Shown: positions 1-10,270 of the stretch, piece by piece
Position numbering within the stretch: the stretch's first letter is position 1
Layout: each line of letters starts with the position of its first letter
Source of the DNA: Orychophragmus violaceus
Taxonomy: Eukaryota > Streptophyta > Magnoliopsida > Brassicales > Brassicaceae
Assembly (NCBI GenBank): GCA_030180135.1
Contig: CM058230.1
Span: 105,639,503 to 105,703,502, forward strand
Length of the DNA stretch: 64,000 bases
Reading direction: 5' to 3'
Translations under genes and position numbers: made by a program
The notes under the pieces: model-generated
Seen by the model: the letters and a program-made list of their open reading frames with translations, nothing else
Told to the model about the DNA's origin: nothing
The model's database searches: none

Positions 1-2920
1 TCATATGGACAGTAAGGAGGTGTGGTGGAGGAAACAGGTGAAAAAAAAATGACGGTATATGATAAACTGATCGTGGACTGATCCTATGCACCGTGGGACA
101 GTCGCGGTGCATGAAAAACCAAGTGTTCATGGTCCGGGAAGAATCGGGTCGAGTTTTTTCGAAAGTACCACGACCAAAACCCCTCATATAGACAGTAAGG
201 AGGTGTGGTGGAGGAAACGGGTGAAAACAAAATGACGGTATATGATAAACTGATCGTGGACTGATCCTATGCACCGTGGGACAGTCGCGGTGCATGAAAA
301 ACCAAGTGTTCATGGCCCGGGAAGAATCGGGTCGAGTTTTTTCGAAAGTACCTCGACCAAAACCCCTCATATGGACAGTAAGGAGGTGTGGTGGAGGAAA
401 CAAGTGAAAAAAAATGACGGGATAGGATAAACTGATCGTGGACTGATCCTATGCACCGTGGGACAGTCGCGGTGCATGAAAAACCAAGTGTTCATGTCCC
501 GAGAAGGATCGGGTCGAGTTTTTTCGAAAGTAACACGACCAAAACCCCTTATATGGACAGTAAGGAGGTGTGGTGGAGGAAACATGTGAAAAAATGACGG
601 TATATGATAAACTGATCGTGGACTGATCCTATGCACCGTGGGACAGTCGCGGTGCATGAAAAACCAAGTGTTCATGGCCCGAGAAGAATCGGGTCGAGTT
701 TTTTCGAAAGTACCACGACCAAAACCCCTCATATAGACAGTAAGGAGGTGTGGTGGAGGAAACAGGTGAAAAAAAAATGACGGGATATGATAAACTGATC
801 GTGGACTGATCCTATGCACCGTGGGACAGTCGCGGTGCATGAAAAACCAAGTGTTCATGGTCCGGGAAGAATCGGGTCGAGTTTTTTCGAAAGTACCACG
901 ACCAAAACCCCTCATATGGACAGTAAGGAGGTGTGGTGGAGGAAACAGGTGAAAAAAAAATGACGGTATATGATAAACTGATCGTGGACTGATCCTATGC
1001 ACCGTGGGACAGTCGCGGTGCATGAAAAACCAAGTGTTCATGGCCCGGGAAGAATCAGGTCGAGTTTTTTCGAAAGTACCACGACCAAAACCCCTCATAT
1101 GGACAGTAAGGAGGTGTGGTGGAGGAAACAAGTGAAAAAAAATGACGGTATATGATAAACTGATCGTGGACTGATCCTATGCACCGTGGGACAGTCGCGG
1201 TGCATGAAAAACCAAGTGTTCATGGCCCGAGAAGAATCAGGTCGAGTTTTTTCGAAAGTACCACGACCAAAACCCCTCATATGGACAGTAAGGAGGTGTG
1301 GTGGAGGATACAAGTGAAAAAAAAATGACGGGATATGATAAACTGATCGTGGACTGATCCTATGCACCGTGGGACAGTCGCGGTGCATGAAAAACCAAGT
1401 GTTCATGGCCCGGGAAGAATCGGGTCGAGTTTTTTCGAAAGTAACACGACCAAAACCCCTCATATGGACAGCAAGGAGGTGTGGTGGAGGAAACATGTGA
1501 AAAATGACGGTATATGATAAACTGATCGTGGACTGATCCTATGCACCGTGGGACAGTCGCGGTGCATGAAAAACCAAGTGTTCATGGCCCGGGAAGAATC
1601 GGGTCGAGTTTTTTCGAAAGTACCACGACCAAAACCCCTCATATGGACAGTAAGGAGGTGTGGTGGAGGAAACAGGTGAAAAAAATGACGGTATATGATA
1701 AACCGATCGTGGACTGATCCTATGCACCGTGGGACAGTCGCGGTGCATGAAAAACCACGTGTTCATGGCCCGGGAAGAATCGGTTCGAGTTTTTTCGAAA
1801 GTACCACGACCAAAACCCCTCATATAGACAGTAAGGAGGTGTGGTGGAGGAAACGGGTGAAAAAAAAATGACGGTATATGATAAACTGATCGTGGACTGA
1901 TCCTATGCACCGTAAGACAGTCGCGGTGCATGAAAAACCAAGTGTTCATGTCCCGAGAAGGATCGGGTCGAGTTTTTTCGAAAGTACCACGACCGAAACC
2001 CCTCATATGGACAGTAAGGAGGTGTGGTGGAGGAAACAGGTGAAAAAAAAATGACGGTATATGATAAACTGATCGTGGACTGATCCTATGCACCGTGGGA
2101 CAGTCGCGGTGCATGAAAAACCAAGTGTTCATGGTCCGGGAAGAATCGGGTCGAGTTTTTTCGAAAGTACCACGACCAAAACCCCTCATATAGACAGTAA
2201 GGAGGTGTGGTGGAGGAAACGGGTGAAAACAAAATGACGGTATATGATAAACTGATCGTGGACTGATCCTATGCACCGTGGGACAGTCGCGGTGCATGAA
2301 AAACCAAGTGTTCATGGCCCGGGAAGAATCGGGTCGAGTTTTTTCGAAAGTACCTCGACCAAAACCCCTCATATGGACAGTAAGGAGGTGTGGTGGAGGA
2401 AACAAGTGAAAAAAAATGACGGGATAGGATAAACTGATCGTGGACTGATCCTATGCACCGTGGGACAGTCGCGGTGCATGAAAAACCAAGTGTTCATGTC
2501 CCGAGAAGGATCGGGTCGAGTTTTTTCGAAAGTAACACGACCAAAACCCCTTATATGGACAGTAAGGAGGTGTGGTGGAGGAAACATGTGAAAAAATGAC
2601 GGTATATGATAAACTGATCGTGGACTGATCCTATGCACCGTGGGACAGTCGCGGTGCATGAAAAACCAAGTGTTCATGGCCCGAGAAGAATCGGGTCGAG
2701 TTTTTTCGAAAGTACCACGACCAAAACCCCTCATATAGACAGTAAGGAGGTGTGGTGGAGGAAACAGGTGAAAAAAAAATGACGGGATATGATAAACTGA
2801 TCGTGGACTGATCCTATGCACCGTGGGACAGTCGCGGTGCATGAAAAACCAAGTGTTCATGGTCCGGGAAGAATCGGGTCGAGTTTTTTCGAAAGTACCA
2901 CGACCAAAACCCCTCATATG
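1..2920 (+). repeat. 11-monomer block duplication (period 2002 bp)
   Basis: Positions 1 to about 920 recur at 2003 to about 2920 with the same private variants. Examples are the GTGAAAACAAAATG interruption of the A-tract (near 225 and 2227), GATAGGATAA (near 421 and 2423) and CCTTATATGG (near 548 and 2550). Similarity fades to that of ordinary monomers after about 920/2920. Offsets were checked by eye on landmarks, not by alignment. Confidence 0.8.
86..112. repeat. Example of the monomer dyad (8-bp arms, 11-nt loop)
   Basis: ATGCACCG and CGGTGCAT are perfect reverse complements separated by TGGGACAGTCG. The same dyad is present in most monomers of the array. A second, weaker dyad, CCCGA/TCGGG with a 6-nt loop, occurs in the monomer subtype with GAGAAGGATC (for example 498-513). 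Known background: dyad-rich satellites without a CENP-B box have been proposed to form non-B DNA at centromeres. Its function here is not shown. Confidence 0.85.
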
Positions 2921-3634
2921 GACAGTAAGGAGGTGTGGTGGAGGAAACGGGTGAAAAAAAAATGACGGTATATGATAAACTGATCGTGGACTGATCCTAT
3001 GCACCGTGGGACAGTCGCGGTGCATGAAAAACCAAGTGTTCATGGCCCGAGAAGAATCAGGTCGAGTTTTTTCGAAAGTACCACGACCAAAACCCCTCAT
3101 ATGGACAGTAAGGAGGTGTGGTGGAGGAAACAAGTGAAAAAAAAATGACGGGATAGGATAAACTGATCGTGGACTGATCCTATGCACCGTGGGACAGTCG
3201 CGGTGCATGAAAAACCAAGTGTTCATGTCCCGAGAAGGATCGGGTCGAGTTTTTTCGAAAGTAACACGACCAAAACCCCTCATATGGACAGTAAGGAGGT
3301 GTGGTGGAGGAAACAGGTGAAAAAAATGACGGTATATGATAAACTGATCGTGGACTGATCCTATGCACCGTGGGACAGTCGCGGTGCATGAAAAACCAAG
3401 TGTTCATGTCCCGGGAAGGATCGGGTCGAGTTTTTTCGAAAGTACCACGACCAAAACCCCTCATATAGACAGTAAGGAGGTGTGGTGGAGGAAACAGGTA
3501 AAAAAAAATGACGGGATAGGATAAACTGATCGTGGACTGATCCTATGCACCGTGGGACAGTCGCGGTGCATGAAAAACCAAGTGTTCATGTCCCGAGAAG
3601 GATCGGGTCGAGTTTCTTCGAAAGTACCACGACC

Positions 3635-3639
3635 AAAAC
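3635..3639. repeat. Target site duplication AAAAC, left copy (E1)
   Basis: AAAAC immediately precedes the TG that opens the element and is repeated right after its terminal CA at 10570-10574. Five bases is the usual duplication made by LTR-retrotransposon integrase. The satellite monomer is restored in phase if the element and one copy are removed. Confidence 0.95.
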
Positions 3640-4604
3640 TGAAACACCCCGACCCGGCCCTCCTAGGCCGCGGTCGATGCGTTCCAGTGGTCAGGCCAAA
3701 CCCAGGCCTGAACCTCCCGAAAACCCGTCCTATTTAAAATTTTCCCTTAGGAACTAAGTATTCATCGGATCTACTATTCGACCCTTGGTCTCAGATCCTT
3801 CATACTTAAGATTACGCAGCGGAAATCCTTACTTAACCATTACATCGTTCTTCTAAAGAACGATCCATCCAAGAACCTCTTATAACCCTATTTAGTTTTC
3901 TCAAAACTCCTTCGAGGTTCCGTTCTTATCTATCCATTCCAACAACCTAAGTCTTTTACTTAGTTTGTCCATTCCACCTATTCCGTTCTATTCATTCCTT
4001 AGAACAATAGATGAGTACTCGAATGTGTACCTTAGCCTGTGGTGAAGCCGGTGTGAAGCTAGCTCCGCGTTCAGCTTAGCTCATCCGTTCTGCACCCTTT
4101 AGAACACACCCCCTTTGTACTTAGTCATTCAACCAACCATCCCCACATGACCGAGTACAAAAGAGGTCTTCATGTTCTTCCTTTGGCCACCATTCCTTTC
4201 CTGTTACATCCAAACACTTAGATTATGTTAAGGCTTACTTAATGTTACCTTAACCTTTGTAGTGATTCCTTATGGAATTGCTTGGTCCGTTTAGCTCCCT
4301 CGTTTCCTTGCCTAATCAGTCCACTCGTCATTACACCATCTTGTCAGTTGGAAGCCGGAAGCAATCTTAGGTGAGGTATGATCCATAGTCAATTTACCCA
4401 TCGCGCGGGTCCAACCCGTGGCCGGATCAATCCTTTCGGTGTCCGATGAATCACCTCCTCAGCCTTCCTGGCCTTCGGTCAATTCCAATCGCGACCCGAC
4501 TCTCTCGACTGTCCTGCCTTCCTCCGCGACCCGACCATGCAATCGTCCCTCCACCGGTCGCTCCTTGTTCCTTAACCGCATGACATGTGTATTGACTACT
4601 CATC

Positions 4605-5490
4605 CACGTTCACGAAGAGACGCGTCCGTTCACGCTTTGCGTTCGTCCGTTCACGCTCTGCGTTCGTCCGTTCGCACCCTTGTGCGTCCGTTCACGCTCT
4701 GCGTTCGTCCGTTCACGCCTTGCGTTCGTCCGTTCATGCTCTCGTGCACCCGTGAATAGTCACGATCGTTCACGAAAAGTCCCGTCCGTTCACGAACAGT
4801 CACGTCCGTTCGTGAACAGTCACGTCCGTTTGTGAACAGTCACGTCCATCCCACGAACAGTCACGTTCATCCGGGTACGACCCGCGGTCGTCCGTGTACG
4901 ACCCGCGTTCATCCGTGAACATCCACGTTCACCCGATCGACCCGCGTTCACGCCTAATCAACCCGCGTTCACGCCTGATCGACCCACGATCGTCCGGGAA
5001 CATCCCGCGTGCGTCCGTGAAGGACCCGCGGTCATCCACGAACATCCCGCGTGCGTCCGTGAAGGACCCGCGGTCATCTGTAAACGGACACAACCGTCCG
5101 TGCCGGTTACGGTCGTCTGTCCCGACCCTAGGCCGTCCGTACGTGGCCCGCGGTCGTCTGGAAACGACCCGCGGTCGTCCGTGATCGTCCCACGGTCGTC
5201 CGTGAACGGACACGACTGTCCGTGAACGGACACGACCGTCCGTGAACGGTCACGGTCGTCCGTACGTGACCCGCGGTCGACCGGACACGACCCGCGGTCG
5301 TCCGTACACGACCCGCGTTCGCCCGAGCACCATCCGTGTCCGTCCGTGCACGTCCGTGTTCATCCGTGACGGTTACGGTCGTCCGTGGACGATCCGCGGT
5401 CGACCGTGTACGACCCGCGGTCGTCCGTGAACGACCCGCGGTCGACCGTGCGCGACCCGCGGTCGTCCGTGAGCGACCCACAGACGGTTG
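4605..5490. repeat. CpG-rich degenerate tandem repeat zone in the E1 left LTR
   Basis: Two successive kinds of short repeat occur. The first is CGTTCACG/TCCGTTCACGCTCTGCG-like units (about 4605-4870). The second is degenerate units of about 18-24 bp built on GACCCGCGGTCGTCCGTG (about 4870-5490), with many SacII-type CCGCGG cores. By position relative to TATA it lies in the transcribed leader or trailer part of the LTR. Open frames here on both strands are Arg/Pro/Thr-rich repeat translations, not genes. Confidence 0.85.
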
Positions 5491-5731
5491 CCCGGAAATT
5501 CTTCAATCTTCAATCTGATTTCTCCAGCACTTCTGGGCTTTAAACTCTTGTATTCCCAGCCTTGAATCTATCACAAAACCATCCCAAAACTCCCTTTAAA
5601 ACGCTGGCCATTACCCTTGAGTAATCCGACCAAAATCCTCTCTTTTTCCTCTCTTTGATTGGCCTTTGCCTTAGGAATTCATGGGATTTCTTCCCTGGAC
5701 AGAATGTGCACGAAAATGGCCTCCTTGGGTC

Positions 5732-5739
5732 TATTTATA
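5732..5739 (-). promoter_or_regulatory. TATA box in the E1 left LTR
   Basis: TATAAATA on the minus strand inside a GC-rich context (AGGCCTATAAATAGACCC). The same arrangement, followed by GGAGGCCATTTTCG, is conserved in the E2 LTR at 58454-58461, which supports it as the real core promoter. Confidence 0.75.
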
Positions 5740-5837
5740 GGCCTCCATTTCGCCCCATAACTTCCATAGGCGAAGGGTTGCCTTGGTTGGCCGAAAGGGT
5801 GCAACCTTCCAAGGTGCCCTTTCGCCATGGTGCCCCT

Positions 5838-5864
5838 TGGTCAGCTAGTGTCACTAGCTGACCA
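5838..5864. promoter_or_regulatory. Perfect 13-bp inverted repeat upstream of TATA, E1 left LTR
   Basis: TGGTCAGCTAGTG, one base, then CACTAGCTGACCA. It is centred at 5851, about 116 bp upstream of the TATA box on the minus strand. It is followed on the plus strand by an AGCT/CAGCTG-rich stretch to about 6025. A matching palindrome with one compensated base pair is at 58331-58355 in E2. Confidence 0.85.
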
Positions 5865-6049
5865 GCTGACCCAACACTTGAACACTCAAGCTAGCTGGGT
5901 TGAGCTGGTTGCTAGCTGACCCAGCTGACCAGCTGGACTGTCCAGCTCATTTCAGCTGAACACTCTTTGTTCAGCTCATTTCCTCTTAGCTGAGCTGCCT
6001 TTCGGCTGAGCTTAGCTTCCTTAAGACCTTGGAACACTTCTTCCTAGTA

Positions 6050-6067
6050 TTTACGACGAGTCGTAAA
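6050..6067. promoter_or_regulatory. Short palindrome in E1 U3 (left LTR)
   Basis: TTTACGAC and GTCGTAAA flank a 2-bp centre: an 8-bp perfect inverted repeat near the transcription-upstream end of the LTR. The right LTR carries the same at 10483-10500. It could be a dimeric protein-binding site; no factor is assigned. Confidence 0.5.
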
Positions 6068-6136
6068 CCCTTTTGGTTCCAAGTATCCTTTCCCCCAATC
6101 CTCCTAGGGTGGGGTGTCCGGTTCCGGGATGTTACA

Positions 6137-6151
6137 AGTTCTACCCCCCTT
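6137..6151 (-). promoter_or_regulatory. Polypurine tract of E1
   Basis: Minus strand AAGGGGGGTAGAACT ends directly at the TGTAACA start of the 3' LTR. It is preceded by a CGGGGACGAAT motif of the kind seen just before the PPT of many plant gypsy elements. It primes plus-strand synthesis in this class of element. Confidence 0.85.
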
Positions 6152-6575
6152 AAAAGGGATTCGTCCCCGAATCCGACTTAAGGAGTTTAGCCCGTTCAAC
6201 TCTATGAACCACTTGGCTAGTAACATCTCGAAACTTAGCAGGCCATACCAATTATATGTTCTCTCTATTCGGTCTAAGTCCCTTTATGGTTGTCCTTGCC
6301 GGAGCCATTCATCTAGGATTAAGTCGCGTATGACCGGACTTCCCATTCCGTTCCCGCGTATGGACCATCCGTGCCCAGCCTGTCGATCTTCGGTCAACCG
6401 CCCCAACGGCTGCCGTTCGATCGAGCTTAACTGTCCGAACTTTTCTTGCCCACTTACGGTTCATACCGCACTTAACCCGACTTGTGGCTCACGGTCTTGG
6501 CCATGGCCAATCAACAACCAATTCATGGACTGAGCCTTCGAGAGATCCATACTTTACCGGAGCAGGGATGTTACA
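6137..6575 (-). mobile_element. Truncated start of a second, related LTR inside E1
   Basis: On the minus strand a TGTAACATCCCTGC terminus begins at 6575, directly after a PPT-like tract. It runs 439 bp to the true PPT at 6151-6137. It resembles the LTR starts of E1 and E2 only over the first 11 or so bases, so it probably comes from a third family member. It looks like the 5' part of a foreign LTR captured with its PPT. Confidence 0.6.
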
Positions 6576-6589
6576 AGTCTCCCCCACCA
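6576..6589 (-). promoter_or_regulatory. Second polypurine-like tract
   Basis: Minus strand TGGTGGGGGAGACT is immediately followed by TGTAACATCCC and preceded by ATTCGGGGACGAATTCCC. The layout is the same as at the genuine E1 3' end (6137-6151), but internal. Whether it still primes DNA synthesis is unknown. Confidence 0.65.
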
Positions 6590-6767
6590 AATTGGGAATT
6601 CGTCCCCGAATTCGGTGGTAGTTAACTTTTGTGTATACTCTTCCTGTCCCGGTTTGGTATGCCTTTCCATTCCCATGGACCTCGGTCCGTCAAGACTTAA
6701 TCATTCCCCTGATTTTGTCTTGCCTTAGACTTAGTCAATCTCGATCACAACCCTTACGGTTTGACCC

Positions 6768-6857
6768 AAAACTTGATCTCCGCCCTCTAAGGACTTGATC
6801 TTAGTTCCCCGGGAAACTTGACCTCCGCCCTCCAAGGACTTGATCTTAGTTCCACGA
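6768..6857 (-). repeat. 45-bp tandem duplication in the E1 internal region
   Basis: Two adjacent copies (ACTTG at 6771 and 6816, period 45) around the plus-strand text CTCCGCCCTC.AAGGACTTG. They lie just downstream, in element direction, of the segment shared with E2. The translated copies repeat Gly-Thr-Lys-Ile-Lys-Ser-Leu-Glu-Gly-Gly, but the frame has no family match and is probably not expressed as a protein. Confidence 0.75.
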
Positions 6858-6858
6858 T

Positions 6859-6954
6859 CCACAACGGTCCCTACACATTCCCACAATGCATATAAGCCCC
6901 GCTTTATTCCCCAATATGCCATGCAGAAATTTGAGAAATCAGGGTTCGAGTGAC
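6859..6954 (-). other. Segment homologous to the E2 pre-protease region (intron-like)
   Basis: Read on the minus strand it matches E2 61273-61371 almost base for base: GTCACTYGAACCCT, then CTGCATGGCATATTGGGG and ATAAAGCGGGGC, through GAATGTGTAGGGACCGTTGTGG. Homology stops after GTTGTGG. The E1 copy keeps the putative 3' splice site (TGTAG/GG) but not the GTACGT 5' site; it reads TCTGTCACT there. This is direct evidence that E1 derives in part from the E2 lineage. Confidence 0.85.
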
Positions 6955-7342
6955 AGACTAAATGATCACCTCGAAGGAGACGGCCATGCCTGAATCCTCC
7001 ACGAGCTCATGGACTTGAGGTTTTTCCCCAGTTGACCCTTGGCCGTAGCCGCGCGGTCACCCTGACCCCAATCCACTTTCGGAGCCCCGACCGTCCGTCC
7101 CGGCCATTCCGACAGTCCCAAACAAAATGTCTAAGCTGCCCACGACGGAAACATGATCTTGGTTTTACAATCACCTTTTTCGACCCCAGCCTGTGGACAG
7201 CTCGCGACCCCGGGTCCTTGCTTCCACCTTCACGCAGGCCCTCCCTTTTTTCCCAACATCTTACGGAGTGTTGTCATCCACCGGAGGTGCATTCTGCGCG
7301 GTCCGAGGAATGGTTATCAACCCCTTGGTCCCATTTCCTCAT

Positions 7343-7514
7343 CAGGTCCTTCCCGGTTAGGCAAACCACTTCCCGTGATTGTGCCCTCCGGTTCACCCCA
7401 GGTCCCTCCCGGTTCGGCCAACCACTTTCCCGTGATTGTGCCTTTCGGTTCACCCCAGGTCCCTCCCGGTTCGGCCAACCACCTTCCCGTGGTTGTGCCT
7501 TCCGGTTCACCCCG
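7343..7514. repeat. 57-bp minisatellite, about 3 copies
   Basis: CGTGRTTGTGCC recurs at about 7374, 7431 and 7488, a period of 57 bp. Each copy carries GGTTCACCCC and CCCGGTTCGGCCAACCAC. The period is a multiple of three, so it produces repetitive open frames on both strands; these are not taken as genes. Confidence 0.8.
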
Positions 7515-7804
7515 ACACCGTCTTGCGACCTTGGTCCAAGACTAAGTGCCAACCGCGTCCCAACCGTTCTTGGGTCTACGACCCAGTCGCGACCCGCGGT
7601 CGTACGCATTCATCCGTGCGGTTTACGCGAACGGACACGACTGTTCCCGCGAACAGGTACGATGGTCCGCGCATAGCTACCATCATCCCGCGCTTGCGGT
7701 GAACGGCCTACGACGCATTATCCTGACCCGATGGTGCTGACTAGCGGTCTGGCCGCGATAAACTCGGTTTTCACTTAACCGCTTCACGCTTGGGCTCTTG
7801 CCAT

Positions 7805-7946
7805 GTGCGGTTCATGATCCGGCCAACATCTCCAAGATGCGCCGTCCGACCATCCGCTTCCACGGCACTGGCCGTATGCGGTTCCGTGACCCGGCCAACG
7901 TCTCCAAGACGTGCCGTCCGATCATCCGCATACTTCAGGCTCATCG
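7805..7946. repeat. 71-bp imperfect tandem duplication
   Basis: TGCGGTTC...CCGGCCAAC.TCTCCAAGA..GCCGTCCGA.CATCCGC occurs at 7806 and again at 7877 with scattered substitutions. It lies in the leader of the E1 transcript (minus strand), just downstream of the PBS. Confidence 0.75.
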
Positions 7947-8078
7947 CTCCCTTAGCGTGGCTGATCCGCCCAACCACTTACAGTCTATTCACAATCAAGG
8001 TCGAGACTAAGTGCGTCCTTGGTGCACTTGCCTTAGCAAGTCACCAGTCATGAGAGCATCGTCCTAGGAAATAACTCT

Positions 8079-8090
8079 GCTCTGATACCA
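8079..8090 (-). promoter_or_regulatory. Primer binding site of E1 (tRNA-iMet)
   Basis: Minus strand TGGTATCAGAGC lies three bases (AGT) after the LTR end. This matches the 3' end of plant initiator methionine tRNA, the usual primer for Ty3/gypsy elements. The following GAGTTATTTCCTAGG is also shared with E2 (60060-60074). Confidence 0.92.
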
Positions 8091-9058
8091 ACTTGAAACA
8101 CCCCGACCCGGCCCTCCTAGGCCGCGGTCGATGCGTTCCAGTGGTCAGGCCAAACCCAGGCCTGAACCTCCCGAAAACCCGTCCTATTTAAAATTTTCCC
8201 TTAGGAACTAAGTATTCATCGGATCTACTATTCGACCCTTGGTCTCAGATCCTTCATACTTAAGATTACGCAGCGGAAATCCTTACTTAACCATTACATC
8301 GTTCTTCTAAAGAACGATCCATCCAAGAACCTCTTATAACCCTATTTAGTTTTCTCAAAACTCCTTCGAGGTTCCGTTCTTATCTATCCATTCCAACAAC
8401 CTAAGTCTTTTACTTAGTTTGTCCATTCCACCTATTCCGTTCTATTCATTCCTTAGAATAATAGATGAGTACTCGAATGTGTACCTTAGCCTGTGGTGAA
8501 GCCGGTGTGAAGCTAGCTCCGCGTTCAGCTTAGCTCATCCGTTCTGCACCCTTTAGAACACACCCCCTTTGTACTTAGTCATTCAACCAACCATCCCCAC
8601 ATGACCGAGTACAAAAGAGGTCTTCATGTTCTTCCTTTGGCCACCATTCCTTTCCTGTTACATCCAAACACTTAGATTATGTTAAGGCTTACTTAATGTT
8701 ACCTTAACCTTTGTAGTGATTCCTTATGGAATTGCTTGGTCCGTTTAGCTCCCTCGTTTCCTTGCCTAATCAGTCCACTCGTCATTACACCATCTTGTCA
8801 GTTGGAAGCCGGAAGCAATCTTAGGTGAGGTATGATCCATAGTCAATTTACCCATCGCGCGGGTCCAACCCGTGGCCGGATCAATCCTTTCGGTGTCCGA
8901 TGAATCACCTCCTCAGCCTTCCTGGCCTTCGGTCAATTCCAATCGCGACCCGACTCTCTCGACTGTCCTGCCTTCCTCCGCGACCCGACCATGCAATCGT
9001 CCCTCCACCGGTCGCTCCTTGTTCCTTAACCGCATGACATGTGTATTGACTACTCATC

Positions 9059-9922
9059 CACGTTCACGAAGAGACGCGTCCGTTCACGCTTTGCGTTCGT
9101 CCGTTCACGCTCTGCGTTCGTCCGTTCGCACCCTTGTGCGTCCGTTCACGCTCTGCGTTCGTCCGTTCACGCCTTGCGTTCGTCCGTTCATGCTCTCGTG
9201 CACCCGTGAATAGTCACGATCGTTCACGAAAAGTCCCGTCCGTTCACGAACAGTCACGTCCGTTCGTGAACAGTCACGTCCGTTTGTGAACAGTCACGTC
9301 CATCCCACGAACAGTCACGTTCATCCGGGTACGACCCGCGGTCGTCCGTGTACGACCCGCGTTCATCCGTGAACATCCGCGTTCACCCGATCGACCCGCG
9401 TTCACGCCTAATCAACCCGCGTTCACGCCTGATCGACCCACGATCGTCCGGGAACATCCCGCGTGCGTCCGTGAAGGACCCGCGGTCGTCCACGAACATC
9501 CCGCGTGCGTCCGTGAAGGACCCGCGGTCATCTGTAAACGGACACAACCGTCCGTGCCGGTTACGGTCGTCTGTCCCGACCCTAGGCCGTCCGTACGTGG
9601 CCCGCGGTCGTCTGGAAACGACCCGCGGTCGTCCGTGATCGTCCCACGGTCGTCCGTGAACGGACACGACTGTCCGTGAACGGACACGACCATCCGTGAA
9701 CGGTCACGGTCGTCCGTACGTGACCCGCGGTCGACCGGACACGACCCGCGGTCGTCCGTACACGACCCGCGTTCGCCCGAGCACCATCCGTGTCCGTCCG
9801 TGCACGTCCGTGTTCATCCGTGACGGTTACGGTCGTCCGTGGACGATCCGCGGTCGACCGTGTACGACCCGCGGTCGTCCGTGAACGACCCGCGGTCGAC
9901 CGTGAGCGACCCACGGACGGTT
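9059..9922. repeat. CpG-rich degenerate tandem repeat zone in the E1 right LTR
   Basis: Same structure as 4605-5490, minus one 21-bp unit. In the 5' LTR it lies roughly 250-1100 bp downstream of the TATA box, so it should sit inside the transcript as a very GC-rich, strongly foldable leader. CpG density makes it a probable methylation target. Confidence 0.85.
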
Positions 9923-10164
9923 GCCCGGAAATTCTTCAATCTTCAATCCGATTTCTCCAGCACTTCTGGGCTTTAAACTCTTGTATTCCCAGCCTTGAAT
10001 CCATCACAAAACCATCCCAAAACTCCCTTTAAAACGCTGGCCATTACCCTTGAGTAATCCGACCAAAATCCTCTCTTTTTCCTCTCTTTGATTTTCCTTT
10101 GCCTTAGGAATTCATGGGATTTCTTCCCTGGACAGAATGTGCACGAAAATGGCCTCCTTGGGTC

Positions 10165-10172
10165 TATTTATA
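10165..10172 (-). promoter_or_regulatory. TATA box of the E1 5' LTR
   Basis: TATAAATA on the minus strand, in the copy that would initiate genomic RNA. The flanking block (GGCAACCCTT, GTTATGGGGCGA, TATAAATAG, GGAGGCCATTTTCG) is shared in order with E2. Confidence 0.75.
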
Positions 10173-10270
10173 GGCCTCCATTTCGCCCCATAACTTCCAT
10201 AGGCGAAGGGTTGCCTTGGTTGGCCGAAAGGGTGCAACCTTCCAAGGTGCCCTTTCGCCATGGTGCCCCT

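Larger units (their letters stand above)
1..3639 (+). repeat. Tandem satellite array, ~182-bp monomer (left block)
   Basis: Head-to-tail copies of one monomer, about 20 units, all in one orientation. Each unit runs through recognisable landmarks: GATCCTATGCACCG, a CGGTGCATGAAAAACC segment, a T6 tract in GAGTTTTTTCGAAAG, CGACCAAAACCCC, a GGAGGTGTGGTGGAGG purine block, a variable A-tract (about 5-10 A) and GATAAACTGATCGTGGACT. Length is about 174 bp plus the A-tract. Nucleosome-sized satellites of this kind are typical of plant centromeres, but whether this array carries CENH3 cannot be seen from sequence. No coding function is assigned: the minus-strand open frames come from a stop-free frame. 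Confidence 0.97.
3640..6136 (-). mobile_element. E1 3' LTR (left, 2497 bp)
   Basis: The plus strand opens TGAAACACCCCGACCC and closes GGGATGTTACA; read on the minus strand the LTR is TGTAACATCCCGG...GGGGTGTTTCA. Compared by eye with the right LTR there are about 9 substitutions (7 transitions and one GG/TT pair) and one 21-bp length difference in the GC-rich repeat zone near 5440-5470. It holds a TATA box, a long palindrome and a CpG-rich repeat block. It contains no credible gene; the small open frames in it fall in simple or GC-rich repeats. Confidence 0.93.
6137..8093 (-). mobile_element. E1 internal region, no protein-coding capacity
   Basis: 1957 bp between the LTRs. Reading the minus strand: PBS (8079-8090), a leader shared with E2, GC-rich repeat-bearing sequence (7030-7950), a segment homologous to E2 just before its protease (6859-6954), then two successive 3'-end modules (PPT plus LTR start) at 6576-6589 and 6137-6151. 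No RT, integrase, protease or gag motif was found in any frame. The longest open frame (7032-7676, plus strand) is repeat-derived and antisense to the element. Confidence 0.85.

Noticed and set aside
1..3639. CRISPR-like regular repeats
   Set aside because: The units are contiguous ~182-bp copies with no unique spacers and lie in a eukaryotic satellite with LTR retrotransposons.
4418..5518. Open frames in the E1 left LTR (and the copies at 8872-10032)
   Set aside because: Arg/Pro/Thr/Val-rich products on overlapping frames of both strands, generated by CpG-rich short repeats.
7032..7740. 214-codon plus-strand frame in E1
   Set aside because: Antisense to the element, and its repetitive part is just the 57-bp minisatellite (a multiple of three). 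No recognisable domain.
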